In this document: positions 1 through 9,823 of the stretch, piece by piece
How the letters are laid out: every line of letters starts with the position of its first letter
How positions within the stretch are numbered: the first letter of the stretch is position 1
NCBI GenBank assembly: GCA_012931725.1
Contig: CM022946.1
Span: 61,160,098 to 61,224,097 of the forward strand
Reading direction: 5' to 3'
Length of the DNA stretch: 64,000 bases
Source of the DNA: Litsea cubeba
Lineage: Eukaryota > Streptophyta > Magnoliopsida > Laurales > Lauraceae
Notes under the pieces: generated by a model
What the model saw: only the letters and a program-made list of their open reading frames with translations
The model's database searches: none
Told to the model about the DNA's origin: nothing
Program-made: the position numbers and the translations under genes

Positions 1-70
1 GATATGGATGTGAGGGCACCCACCTTATCTCACATAATAAGGTGAGATCATCTCTCATAGGAGCATCTCC

Positions 71-71
71 A

Positions 72-109
<38 letters not shown>

Positions 110-110
110 T
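71..110. repeat. (TA)n-(GA)n microsatellite
   Basis: Alternating TA followed by alternating GA/AG. It lies in an intron of the centrin gene, directly against the splice donor of exon 5. The bases just before it (58-70) read GGAGCATCTCCAA, like the terminal repeat of the MITE at 46241-46620, and may be a decayed transposon end. Confidence 0.85.
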
Positions 111-115
111 ACAAC

Positions 116-1849
116 ATTATTATCTTGGTCAATAATGCGAAAGGCTTTTGTAAGCTCTTCCTTGGTGTCCCTTTCTCCAATCTTAGCCGTCATCATGTGT
201 ACAAATTCATCAAAATCAATTGCCCCACTGCCATCCTTGTCTACATCTCTAATCATCTGCTCTATTTGCTGCAATAAAAAAAATCCTTCCAAATTTGAGC
301 ATCGTTACAGAGTTTTACAAGATAAAAGATGACCCTCATTTTCCACAAAGGCAAGATAAAATCACTATAGAGACAAAATATTGTCTGATTTTCAAAAAAT
401 GATGATTTGTTTACATCTTGTTCTTGTTTAACAAGAAAATTTTGTTTACTGATTTTTAAAAACGGCGATTTTATTGAGAAATTGACAGGATACAACATGA
501 AAATAACAAAAAAAGGACAAAAAGACATGATCCAAAACAAAACCACAGCTACAAAAAAAAAAAAGGCACACAATGATTAAAAAAGAAAAAAAAATTGCAG
601 GCTCACTGACTATTCCCTTTCACATATGCCAAAATAGAGAAGGTATACGGCTCCAGCATTGGGGCATAAAAAGACTCTCAATACCCGTCAAGGTGATGTT
701 CAGGTAAAGATCTTGTGGAACTGATCAATTCATCCTTTATTTCACATTGCACATTATACGGGTGCAAAATATTGATCTAGCCCTTGCTTAGGAGCAGAGT
801 AAAGAAAACTGCAGAAGGATGAGACACCAATCCTGGCAGAATTCACAATATTAGGATTAGTAACTAATGGTCTAGACCATTAGGTCATGGGTTCGAGATA
901 TGGCACCAACAACTAACAGTCTTAGATTTCTTTTTCTTTCTTTCTTTTTTCTTTCTTTCTTTTTTCTTTTTTTTTTTTTTTTGTAACAAGAGTCTTAAAT
1001 TTCAAGCAAATATAATTTTTTTTTGCTTCTAATGCCTTTAGTTAATGATGACAGCCGCAAACATTTCAATAAAAAAGGTCTCAGAAATCAGAATGGGTCA
1101 AACACAGTGATGTTTCTGTAACTTGGTGGATCCTCTAGGAGTAATCAAGCTAAACTTTGATGAAAGTTCTTTTGAGTAACCCTGGCCTGCCACGTGTACA
1201 TGGGATTATTAGAGATTTTAATGGTCAGGAGACCCAATACGGATAACCAATTCCTTGGCTGTTGGAGTGAATGTGTTCGACAACAGCAATAAATCTCAAA
1301 CAACCACTGCTACAACATGGTGGTAAACATCTGGAAGTATCCTCTTCACTGCGGTTTTCATAAAGTTTTAACGTTTATTCTCACTTAAGTATTTCTTCAT
1401 TAATTCAAAAGACAAAACAAAAACTCCTTTGACACAAATATAACACTAATAGAATTAAGAGAATGATATATCATTAAAGGGAAAGGGACACCAAATAATA
1501 CCTCCTCTGTCATTTCGAAGCCCAAGGCCCTGCAGAAACAAACATTTAGTCACTATAACAGCATTGCAGTTCATATCATCAATTAAGATTCTGCATACCT
1601 CATGGCAACATTCAGCTCTTTTGCATCAATTGTGCCTTGGAGGAAAAGATAAAACAATTCCATTAGTTTTTTGCCTCGTTCATTTAAAATATAAACAAAA
1701 ATAGTTGAAATAAGGTTCATACCAGAACCATCTGTGTCAAAAAGCTCAAATGCTTCCTTTATCTCTTGCCTCTTCTGTTGGGTTAGGCCATGATGGCGAC
1801 CCCTAGGTTTCTCCTTCCTAGATCCTACTCCCCTAGGATGTAGGCTTGC
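116..1849 (-). CDS. CEN: Centrin (caltractin), exons 2-5
   Basis: Minus-strand exons are 1723-1849, 1599-1635, 1502-1529 and 116-268, all with GT donors and AG acceptors and with phases that join into one frame. Exon 2 encodes a basic N-terminus (RKEKPRGRHHGLTQQKRQ), as in plant centrins. EF-hand 1 is D-T-D-G-S-G-T-I-D-A-K-E, followed by KELNVAMRALGFEMTEE. EF-hand 2 is D-K-D-G-S-G-A-I-D-F-D-E, followed by HMMTAKIGERDTKEEL. EF-hand 3 starts at the end of exon 5 (IIDQDNN). About 117 codons are present; the family runs to about 170, so the rest of EF-hand 3 and EF-hand 4 must lie left of the window. Centrins bind calcium; in plants they are linked to nucleotide-excision repair (the XPC/RAD4 partner) and the cytoskeleton. 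The gene is interrupted by a retrotransposon in intron 1, 41 bp upstream of exon 2. I saw no stop or frameshift in these exons. Confidence 0.9.
269..1501 (-). other. Centrin intron between exons 4 and 5
   Basis: A 1.2-kb AT-rich intron with GTATTA donor and TTGCAG acceptor. It contains a CTTT/T-rich tract at about 927-982 and, at about 885-897, a B-box-like GGGTTCGAGA that could be a tRNA-SINE relic. No open frame in it looks like a protein I know. Confidence 0.7.
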
Positions 1850-1885
1850 CTAAAAAGATAAATAGAAATTCAAGAAAATCATAAC

Positions 1886-1890
1886 CCTAG
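1886..1890. repeat. Left target-site duplication of the LTR element
   Basis: CCTAG directly before the left LTR. The bases after the right LTR (9621-9625) are CCTTG, so 4 of 5 match. This is the 5-bp duplication usual for Ty3/gypsy integration, with one later change. Confidence 0.6.
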
Positions 1891-3263
1891 TGATGCAGGA
1901 CAAAATTGAAAACTAATCTATATGATGCAAGATGAGATCAATAACAAAAATAACAATTATAATGAATCAATTAAGACAGATTGATACATCATTCCATGCT
2001 GAAATCCACTAAGTTAAACATGAAGAAATCCAATGCTTGTTATAGTCCTGCAATTTGGGCCCTCAAAGAATTGAGGAATGGACCAAGTGGAGAATAGAAC
2101 CTCCACCTTGCCTAGGGATCTGCCGATTCAAGTAGATAATCAGGATCCTTGAGGATTTGAAGGACAGCCAGGCTCATTTAGGGGTAACAATTGATTAGTA
2201 GTGGACTGAATATGGTTTTAAAGGAAATTCAAGTTTAATCCAATACACCCACAACTTTATAATGCTAGGTTTACAATTCAAAAGTGAAAATTGGAAATTA
2301 AATGGGCTGTAATGGGTAGAAACCAGATCTAGTGCTTGCCATTCTAGGTCTATTGCTGATTTGATCAGATCTGAAGGGTTGGGGGTTGAATAATTGAGAT
2401 TGATTGATGGATAAGGGGCTGGTTGGATGCCTGCAAGGGTTTAATGGTGCTGATTGGAATTTGGGTTGGATCTAGGATTCCACCATGTGAGTAAATCTAG
2501 ATCTGAATGGGTAAGAAAGTGTGAGATGGGTATCAAAGGAAAGGGAAGACAGTGGAGATAAATACCTTGGGATGGAGATAGTGTAATATCTTGGTTTCGC
2601 ACCAAACTCCCCTTCGCGGGCGAGAAGAAGATCTTGCAAGAGAAAACTCAAGAAGGCCTTTGGAAGAAGATCATTATTCATTCATTATTCTGCCTCTTTT
2701 CCAAGAGATACAACCCTAATAAGGAGTAATAAGAGAACCCTAGAAACCAATGGTTCAGATTAAAACATCTAGATCTTGTCTCATAAAATAAAACCAAACA
2801 AATAAAATAAATAAAAGCAATAAGTGGCTGTCGACAAAGGTGGGAGGAGGCTGCCTTGCGCATGGGGATTCGTGCGCAAGCCTTGTGCACGTATCCTTAC
2901 GTAAGGGGCTTTAAGTTGTGGGCCCCCCGGGCCCCTATTCTTATGTCTTTAGTTTTAAATCCTTTAATTCCTTTGGGTCCCTTGCCAATCTTTAAATCTT
3001 CATGATATTTCCACAATTGCTCATCTCCTGTGGACCATCCCAGTATGGGGTCTTCCACGGGTCCACCACCGGAGGCCTTCTGCACGCCCGGATCAAGATC
3101 CAACGGTGTATCTTCGCCCAAAAGCTGATCCAACGGTAGATCTTCATGATTGTGATGTATAAAGCCCATGAAAAGTTGATCCAGCCACAAGGAAGCCTTA
3201 TCAACCATTTTCTTCTTACGCCTTTGCTATGTTTTTCCATATCTTGGGTTGATGTCCCCATCA
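1891..3263 (-). repeat. 3' LTR of the chromovirus (left copy)
   Basis: 1373 bp, TG...CA ends. Compared with the right copy it shows about nine substitutions, mostly transitions, and no length change. The last 12 codons of pol and its stop codon lie inside this LTR. Confidence 0.95.
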
Positions 3264-4924
3264 ATTCCCCTCAGCTGTGAAGATTTCGCCACTGGCGAAA
3301 CAAAACTGTCATACCTCTCCAAAATATCTGGGTCCATTCGCTGTAGCTCATCACGGGTAATCCAAGTACCATCTGAAACTGGCCTGTTCTTCCACTTGAC
3401 AAGGTACTTTTGAACACCGCCGTATTTGGTGGAAACCAAGTTCTCATCCAAGATATCCTCCACAGTCTCTTTATGTTGGCTCAAAGGGGGTGTAGGTGGA
3501 GAAGGAAGATCAGGCTCAAATTGGGAATGTTCATATGGTCCAAGCACCTGTGGTGGGTCAGCTTTGGCTATTGGGTCTATAGGTACTGGAAACTGCTGAT
3601 CATCAGGTGAAGTTGTGGGACCTCGAAAGATCACAAGATCTTCTACATTGAAAATCGGACTAATCCCCATGTTCGGTGGTAGTTCTAACACATATGCATT
3701 TGGACCCAGTCTTTTCAAAATTTTGAAAGGTCCCATACTACGGGCTTGTAACTTCTTAGCAGTCCCCTGAGGGAATCTTTCAGGCCTCATCCTGATCATC
3801 ACATAGTCACCTATGTTGAATTCAACATGGCGACGATGTGCGTTGGCAGCAGTTTTGTAGGACTCATTATGCATGTTAATTCTTTTCTTGATCTCATCAT
3901 GCAATGCATGTATGTGTTGTGCAAATGACGCAGCTGATGCAGATGGCCTAGATAATGATGATATGGGAATTAGGTCATCTAGCATCCTAGGCTTATACCC
4001 TAACACTGCTTCAAATGGACTCATACCGATGGACCTATTGACCGAACTATTGTATGCAAACTCAGCAGTCGGTAACATAGTATCCCATGCTCGAATATGC
4101 TCCCCGACAAGACACCTAAGAAGATTTCCCAGACTCCTATTCACAACCTCAGTTTGGCCATCTGTTTGGGGGTGATAGGCAGAAGAAAACTGAAGTTTTG
4201 TTCCCATGATCACCCAAAGTGTCTTCCAAAAGTAACTTGTAAATTTCACATCCTTATCAGACACAATGGTTGTTGGAAGCCCATGAAGTCGAACAACCTC
4301 ACCAAAGAAAAGATGTGCAATGTGAGACGCATCTGAGGTTTTCGAACAAGGAATGAAGTGGGCCATCTTGGAGAAACGGTCCACCACCACCATAATGGAA
4401 TCGTGTTTCCGTAAAGTTTTCGGTAGACCCAACACGAAATCCATACTGACATTTTGCCATGGTGCATGTGGCACCGGCAATGGAGTGTACAACCCCGTGT
4501 TTTGCTTGCGTTGTTTTGCAAGCTGACATGTTCGACACTGCCCTATTATTTTGGCAACATCTCGCTTGAGAGTTGGCCAATAGAATCGGTCCTCCACAAG
4601 GGCAATGGTCTTATCGCGACCAAAGTGGCCTGCGATCCCTCCCGCATGCATTTCCCACACTAAAAAATCACGAAGTGATGTTCGGGGAATGCATAATCTG
4701 TTTCCTTTAAAAAGGAATCCATCTTTGAGCAAAAATCCCTGAATGCTGCTTGAGGGATTATCCGAAAGCAACTTAAAAACTTCCTCAAAATCTGGGCATG
4801 TAGGATATGCTTCCGGTAAACGCTCAAAACCAGTGACGCTTACACTCATGGAGTGTAGCAACGCAATCTTGCGGCTCAAAGCATCAGCCGCTTTGTTCTC
4901 AACCCCTGGCTTATGTTTAAACAC
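3227..4924 (-). pseudogene. pol: Chromovirus pol, 3' part: integrase and chromodomain
   Basis: 565 codons in a different frame from the upstream pol segment. The zinc-binding H-x4-H and C-x2-C pair is visible (HAGGIAGH ... CRTC). The catalytic triad follows: D in SMDFVLGLP, D in VSDKDVKF and E in TDGQTEVVNRS. A C-terminal chromodomain starts at VEDILDENLVS and includes YLVKWKNRP. The frame begins with the end of the RNase H region (HKPGVENKAADALSRK). The domains look intact, but the segment is cut off from RT by the frameshift near 4950, so I call it a broken part of one polyprotein. In the family, the chromodomain guides integration towards marked chromatin. Confidence 0.9.
3264..3274 (-). 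other. Polypurine tract
   Basis: The minus strand reads CTGAGGGGAAT immediately before the 3' LTR. This is the usual place and composition for the plus-strand DNA primer. Confidence 0.7.
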
Positions 4925-7242
4925 AAAGGTAAACTCTTGTAAATCCTCAATCCATTCGCGTGTTTAGATTTCATCTTAGCCTGGGATTGAAGGTACTTCA
5001 GAGCCTCATGGTCTGAGTACAAAACAAACTCACGCGGTAACAAGTAATGTCTCCAATGTTTTAGTGCTTGCACTACCGCGTAGAATTCTCTCTCATAATT
5101 GGAGTATTTTTGCCTGTCCACATTCAGCTTCTCACTGAAATAAGCGACAGGATGTCCTTCCTGACTGAGTACTCCTCCAATTCTGACGCCAGACGCGTCA
5201 CATGCCACCTCAAAAACTTTAGAAAAATCAGGAAGTCGCATGACTGGAGCTTCCGTCATCTTTTCCTTAATTTCTTTAAATGCCTTGGTGGCTGCATTGC
5301 TCCAATTGAATTCACCTTTCTTCATACAATCCGTAATTGGAGCCATGATGGTGCTAAAGTTCCTAATAAACCGCCTATAGAAGGTGGCTAGTCCATGAAA
5401 ACTACGCACCTCATGAATGTTCCGTGGTTCCGGCCATTCTACAATGGCCTTGACCTTTTCCGGGTCTGCAGACATTCCATCAACCGAAATGACAAACCCC
5501 AAGAAGACAACTTGTGAGGAAAAGAAAGTACATTTCTTGAGGTTAGCATACAGCTTCTCTCTCCTAAGAGTGAGACAGACTTCTCTCAAATGTTGCAAGT
5601 GTTGCTCATGAGTGCTGCTGTATATGAGAATGTCATCAAAGTAGACGACCAGAAATTTGCCTATGAATGGTCGTAGCACTTGTGTCATAACCCTCATAAA
5701 TGTACTTGGTGCGTTTAACAAACCGAAGGGCATGACCAACCACTCATACAAACCATCCTTTGTTTTGAAGGCAGTTTTCCACTCATCACCAGGTCTGATA
5801 CGAATCTGGTGGTAGCCACTCTTAAGATCTATTTTTGAAAAAATCTTGGCACCCACCATCATATCTAACATGTCATCAAGTCTCGGTATGGGAAACCGAT
5901 ACTTGATTGTGATCTTGTTGATTGCCCGACTATCAATGCACATCCTCCAAGACCCATCCTTTTTGGGTGTAAGGAGTGCTGGTACAGCGCAAGGACTCAA
6001 ACTTTCTTGGATGAAGCCCTTTTCAAGGAGCTCATCAACCTGCCTTTTCAACTCAGCATGCTCAGTTGGGTTCATCCTATAGTGTGGTAGGTTTGGCAAA
6101 GATGCGCCAGGAACCAAATCAATGGCGTGCTGTATATCACGTAAAGGTGGGAGCTCATTTGGTAATTCTTCAGGAAAAACATCCTGAAATTCATGCAAGA
6201 CTTGCTCCGTCTCACGTGGGATCTCAACAGCCTTCTCTTCTGTGACTTCCTTAGTCACCAAGACAAACATGGCAGGTTCTCCTACTTTGCCATTCTCGAG
6301 ATTCTCTTGGAGATCTCTCTCAAATTCTGAGGCACCCAAAATGTGAATGCCCTTTGACTTGGGGTCCTTTCCTTTCCCGTCTCTCTCTTTTACGCTAGGT
6401 TCCTTTTGTAGACTTTTTTCTTTTGGGTTGTTTTTCTTGATGTTGGAATCCTTAGGCGGGAGAGGATGGAGCCTCACTTTCCTCCCTTCGAATTCAAAGA
6501 TGCAGACGTTGGACCTTCCAAAATTGGTAACGTCCAAGTCGTATAACCACGGCCTGCCCAAAATGATATGCCCCACATCCATGGAGACAACATCGCACCA
6601 CAGTCGGTCCTTATAAGAGGAAAGCTCAAGTGGGACCAAACACCTTTGAGACACGGGGATAGACGTAGAGTCTACCCAGGAGACACGATAGGGGTTAGGG
6701 TGAGGTTCAGTCTTCAACCCTAAACGAGCAACAGTGTTAGAAGAAACAACATTAGTGCAACTGCCACTGTCTATGATGAGCTTACAACTTCTTCCATTAC
6801 ACTTCAGATGTGTATGGAAGATGGCAGTCCGCCGCCAGTCATCATCCTCCTGCATGGCTAGGGCACATCTGACCACTAGCATTTGGGTCCTCTCATGGGC
6901 ATTTTGGTTCACTCTCTCCTCCTTAGTTTGATAGGCAGGAAGAAACCTAAGGAAGGAGACGCGGTCCTCGGAATCCCCACAATCATCATCGGATGGGACA
7001 AAGTCAGGCATATAGTTATCCACATCCAAGTCACTATCATCCTGGACTTCTTCTATGAACAAATTCCTCGTGGGGCAAGTAGCAGCAAAATGTCCATACC
7101 CCTGACACTTGTAACATTTGGTTTGGGAGGTTCTTCGGGAGTTTTCAGAAGCAACTCCTTTTCCTTTGGGGTCCCACGAAGTAGAATGATAATTGGTGGT
7201 CCCCTTCTGTTGAGGAGTTCCTAAGCTGGTTCTCGCATTCAT
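4876..7242 (-). pseudogene. pol: Chromovirus gag zinc knuckle, protease, RT and RNase H
   Basis: 788 codons. In order: a CCHC zinc knuckle (CYKCQGYGHFAATC), an aspartic protease with D-S-G (IDSGSCTNVVS), reverse transcriptase with the YFDDIL catalytic box, and RNase H with visible D, E and D (ACDASG, YEREFYAVV, YSDHEAL). All catalytic residues I can check are kept. The frame equals that of the gag segment at 7252-8154 and is separated from it only by an amber codon. The last residues after KSKHA are out of frame: about one base appears to be missing near 4950-4960, shifting into the integrase frame. Confidence 0.9.
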
Positions 7243-7251
7243 AGGGCTGCC

Positions 7252-8154
7252 CTATGGTTCCACATTGCGTGAATCTACCTTCTTAGGAAATTGAAACCTC
7301 ACATATTGCTCTAGGTCTTGTACCTTCTCATACATCTCAGCAAGGGTTGTGACCCTATGCCGAATCAGCTCCTTTTTAATCTCAGGACGCAAGCCCGTCC
7401 TAAACCGAGAAAGAAGAGATGACAAATCCTCCCGGACATCACATCTAAGGTTAAGCTCTTCAAATTTCGTGATGTACTCGGAGACAGTCATACTACCTTG
7501 TCGAATGTTGCTCCTCTGATCGAGCAGTCTCTCCCGATAGGATTGGGGAAGGTACTTGTCCTTAAGTCTTTCTTTCATCCTTTCCCACGTGTCAATGGCA
7601 GGGAGACCTAGACGCTGCTCATGATGCTCTAAGTTGGTCCAAAATATTCTAGCCCGGGACACTAACTTCATGGTAGCCAACTTAACCTTCCTTGCCTCCG
7701 ACATCTCATACCACTTAAAATAATGGTCCATGTCAGAGAGCCAATCAGAAAAGACCTGTGGATCCATCCGACCATCAAAGGTGGGGGCATCTATTTTAAC
7801 ACTCTTCATCACCCACCCGTCGGGACCTAGGCCTCGGTTGCGACCCCTACGATCATTACCATTGTCAGACTCAACATCAGTGTCTTGATCATGATCGTCC
7901 CTCTCACGGTGCCTATGACGCCTCCCGTTATCGTCCTGGACAGATCGCTCAACTTCCGCAAGACGAACCCTAAGTTCCCCAGTTTGTTGATTTTGTTCCT
8001 CTGTTAGAGCATTAAGCTGTGCTCTCATTTCTTCCAAGGTTTTGGCTAACTGCTCTAAGGACACTCCGGGTGGATTGGAACTTGCTTTGGGTTGAGAAGG
8101 TCCTACCATTCTGAAAACTAAAGGTTGGTGATCCCTACCACTCCTAGTGGGCAT
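7252..8154 (-). pseudogene. gag: Chromovirus gag, N-terminal part
   Basis: 300 codons starting MPTRSGRDHQPL. There is a predicted coiled-coil stretch (LEEMRAQLNALTEEQ), an Arg/Asp-rich linker, then the capsid-like retrotransposon gag domain (about residues 115-270: DAPTFDGRMDPQVFSDWL ... MKLVSRARIFW). It ends at TAG, followed in the same frame by the zinc-knuckle/pol segment. In most plant chromoviruses gag and pol are one frame, and here the zinc knuckle (normally gag) lies after the stop. The TAG is therefore more likely a nonsense mutation than a gag-pol boundary. Confidence 0.85.
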
Positions 8155-8232
8155 GCAATGACCATCTATATGCTATGAGATGTGATGGAATGAAATGTAA
8201 TGATACGCAATGCAATCCCTAGACAATCCTAA

Positions 8233-8244
8233 GCTCTGATACCA
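8233..8244 (-). other. Primer-binding site for initiator tRNA-Met
   Basis: The minus strand reads TGGTATCAGAGC, three bases inside the 5' LTR. This is the well-known plant sequence matching the 3' end of initiator tRNA-Met. Confidence 0.93.
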
Positions 8245-8247
8245 AGT

Positions 8248-9620
8248 TGATGCAGGACAAAATTGAAAACTAATTTATATGATGCAAGATGAGATCAATA
8301 ACAAAAATAACAATTATAATGAATCAATTAAGACAGATTGATACATCATTCCATGCTGAAATCCACTAAGTTAAACATGAAGAAATCCAATGCTTGTTAC
8401 AGTCCTGCAATTTGGGCCCTCAAAGAATTGAGGAATGGACCAAGTGGAGAATAGAACCTCCACCTTGCCTAGGGATCTGCCGATTCAAGTAGATAATCAG
8501 GATCCTTGAGGATTTGAAGGACAGCCAGGCTCATTTAGGGGTAACAATTGATTAGTAGTGGACTGAATATGGTTTTAAAGGAAATTCAGGTTTAATCCAA
8601 TACACCCACAACTTTATAATGCTAGGTTTACAATTCAGAAGTGAAAACAGGAAATTAAATGGGCTGTAATGGGTAGAAACCAGATCTAGTGCTTGCCATT
8701 CTAGGTCTATTGCTGATCTGATCAGATCTGAAGGGTTGGGGGTTGAATAATTGAGATTGATTGATGGATAAGGGGCTGGTTGGATGCCTGCAAGGGTTTA
8801 ATGGTGCTGATTGGAATTTGGGTTGGATCTAGGATTCCACCATGTGAGTAGATCTAGATCTGAATGGGTAAGAAAGTGTGAGATGGGTATCAAAGGAAAG
8901 GGAAGACAGTGGAGATAAATACCTTGGGATGGAGATAGTGTAATATCTTGGTTTCGCACCAAACTCCCCTTCGCGGGCGAGAAGAAGATCTTGCAAGAGA
9001 AAACTCAAGAAGGCCTTTGGAAGAAGATCATTATTCATTCATTATTCTGCCTCTTTTCCAAGAGATACAACCCTAATAAGGAGTAATAAGAGAACCCTAG
9101 AAACCAATGGTTCAGATTAAAACATCTAGATCTTGTCTCATAAAATAAAACCAAACAAATAAAATAAATAAAAGCAATAAGTGGCTGTCGACAAAGGTGG
9201 GAGGAGGCTGCCTTGCGCATGGGGATTCGTGCGCAAGCCTTGTGCACGTATCCTTATGTAAGGGGCTTTAAGTTGTGGGCCCCCCGGGCCCCTATTCTTA
9301 TGTCTTTAGTTTTAAATCCTTTAATTCCTTTGGGTCCCTTGCCAATCTTTAAATCTTCATGATATTTCCACAATTGCTCATCTCCTGTGGACCATCCCAG
9401 TATGGGGTCTTCCACGGGTCCACCACCGGAGGCCTTCTGCACGCCCGGATCAAGATCCAACGGTGTATCTTCGCCCAAAAGCTGATCCAACGGTAGATCT
9501 TCATGATTGTGATGTATAAAGCCCATGAAAAGTTGATCCAGCCACAAGGAAGCCTTATCAACCATTTTCTTCTTACGCCTTTGCTATGTTTTTCCATATC
9601 TTGGGTTGATGTCCCCATCA
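8248..9620 (-). repeat. 5' LTR of the chromovirus (right copy)
   Basis: 1373 bp, the same length as the left LTR, with TG...CA ends. On the minus strand this LTR would carry the promoter. The target-duplication bases CCTTG follow it at 9621-9625. Confidence 0.95.
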
Positions 9621-9691
9621 CCTTGTTTCCATCAAACAAATAAAGACCCTAAATGTTCATCTTAAGTCTTTGACAAAGATCAGGCCAATCC

Positions 9692-9823
9692 ACCGGTAGC
9701 TTAGTTGGGAAGGCGCCTCCCTTCCTCAGAAACAACCAAGGATCAATCCCTGGCTATAGCACTGATGGTGAGGGACTTGTGTGAGTGTGTGTGAATACTT
9801 ACCTTACCCCAAAAAAAAAAAAA
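9692..9823 (+). mobile_element. tRNA-derived SINE with poly(A) tail
   Basis: A box-A-like TAGCTTAGTTGGGAAGG near 9697 and a box-B-like GGATCAATCCC at 9740-9750 form an internal Pol III promoter. A GT-rich tail follows, ending in CTTACCCC and 13 A residues (9811-9823). Box spacing and length fit plant SINEs. I could not settle the target duplication. It lies in centrin intron 1, 71 bp beyond the retrotransposon. Confidence 0.75.

Larger units (their letters stand above)
1891..9620 (-). mobile_element. Complete Ty3/gypsy chromovirus LTR retrotransposon
   Basis: A 7730-bp minus-strand element inside centrin intron 1. It has two 1373-bp LTRs that begin TGATG and end CATCA, a 4/5 target duplication, an initiator-tRNA-Met primer site, a polypurine tract, gag, pol in the order protease-RT-RNaseH-integrase, and a C-terminal chromodomain. 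Integrase after RNase H makes it Ty3/gypsy; the chromodomain makes it a chromovirus. I cannot fix the lineage (Tekay, Galadriel and others). By eye the LTRs differ at about nine positions (about 0.7%), so the insertion is recent. Coding capacity is broken by one amber codon and one frameshift, so this copy is probably not autonomous. The small open frames repeated in both LTRs are not genes. Confidence 0.95.

Noticed and set aside
262..573. 103-codon minus-strand frame
   Set aside because: It overlaps the centrin exon 5 acceptor in another frame, is rich in Phe and Lys from A/T runs, and has no domain.
2472..3208. Three open frames (69, 70 and 103 codons) that recur at 8829-9565
   Set aside because: They are the same LTR sequence read twice; no protein likeness and they follow LTR, not gene, boundaries.
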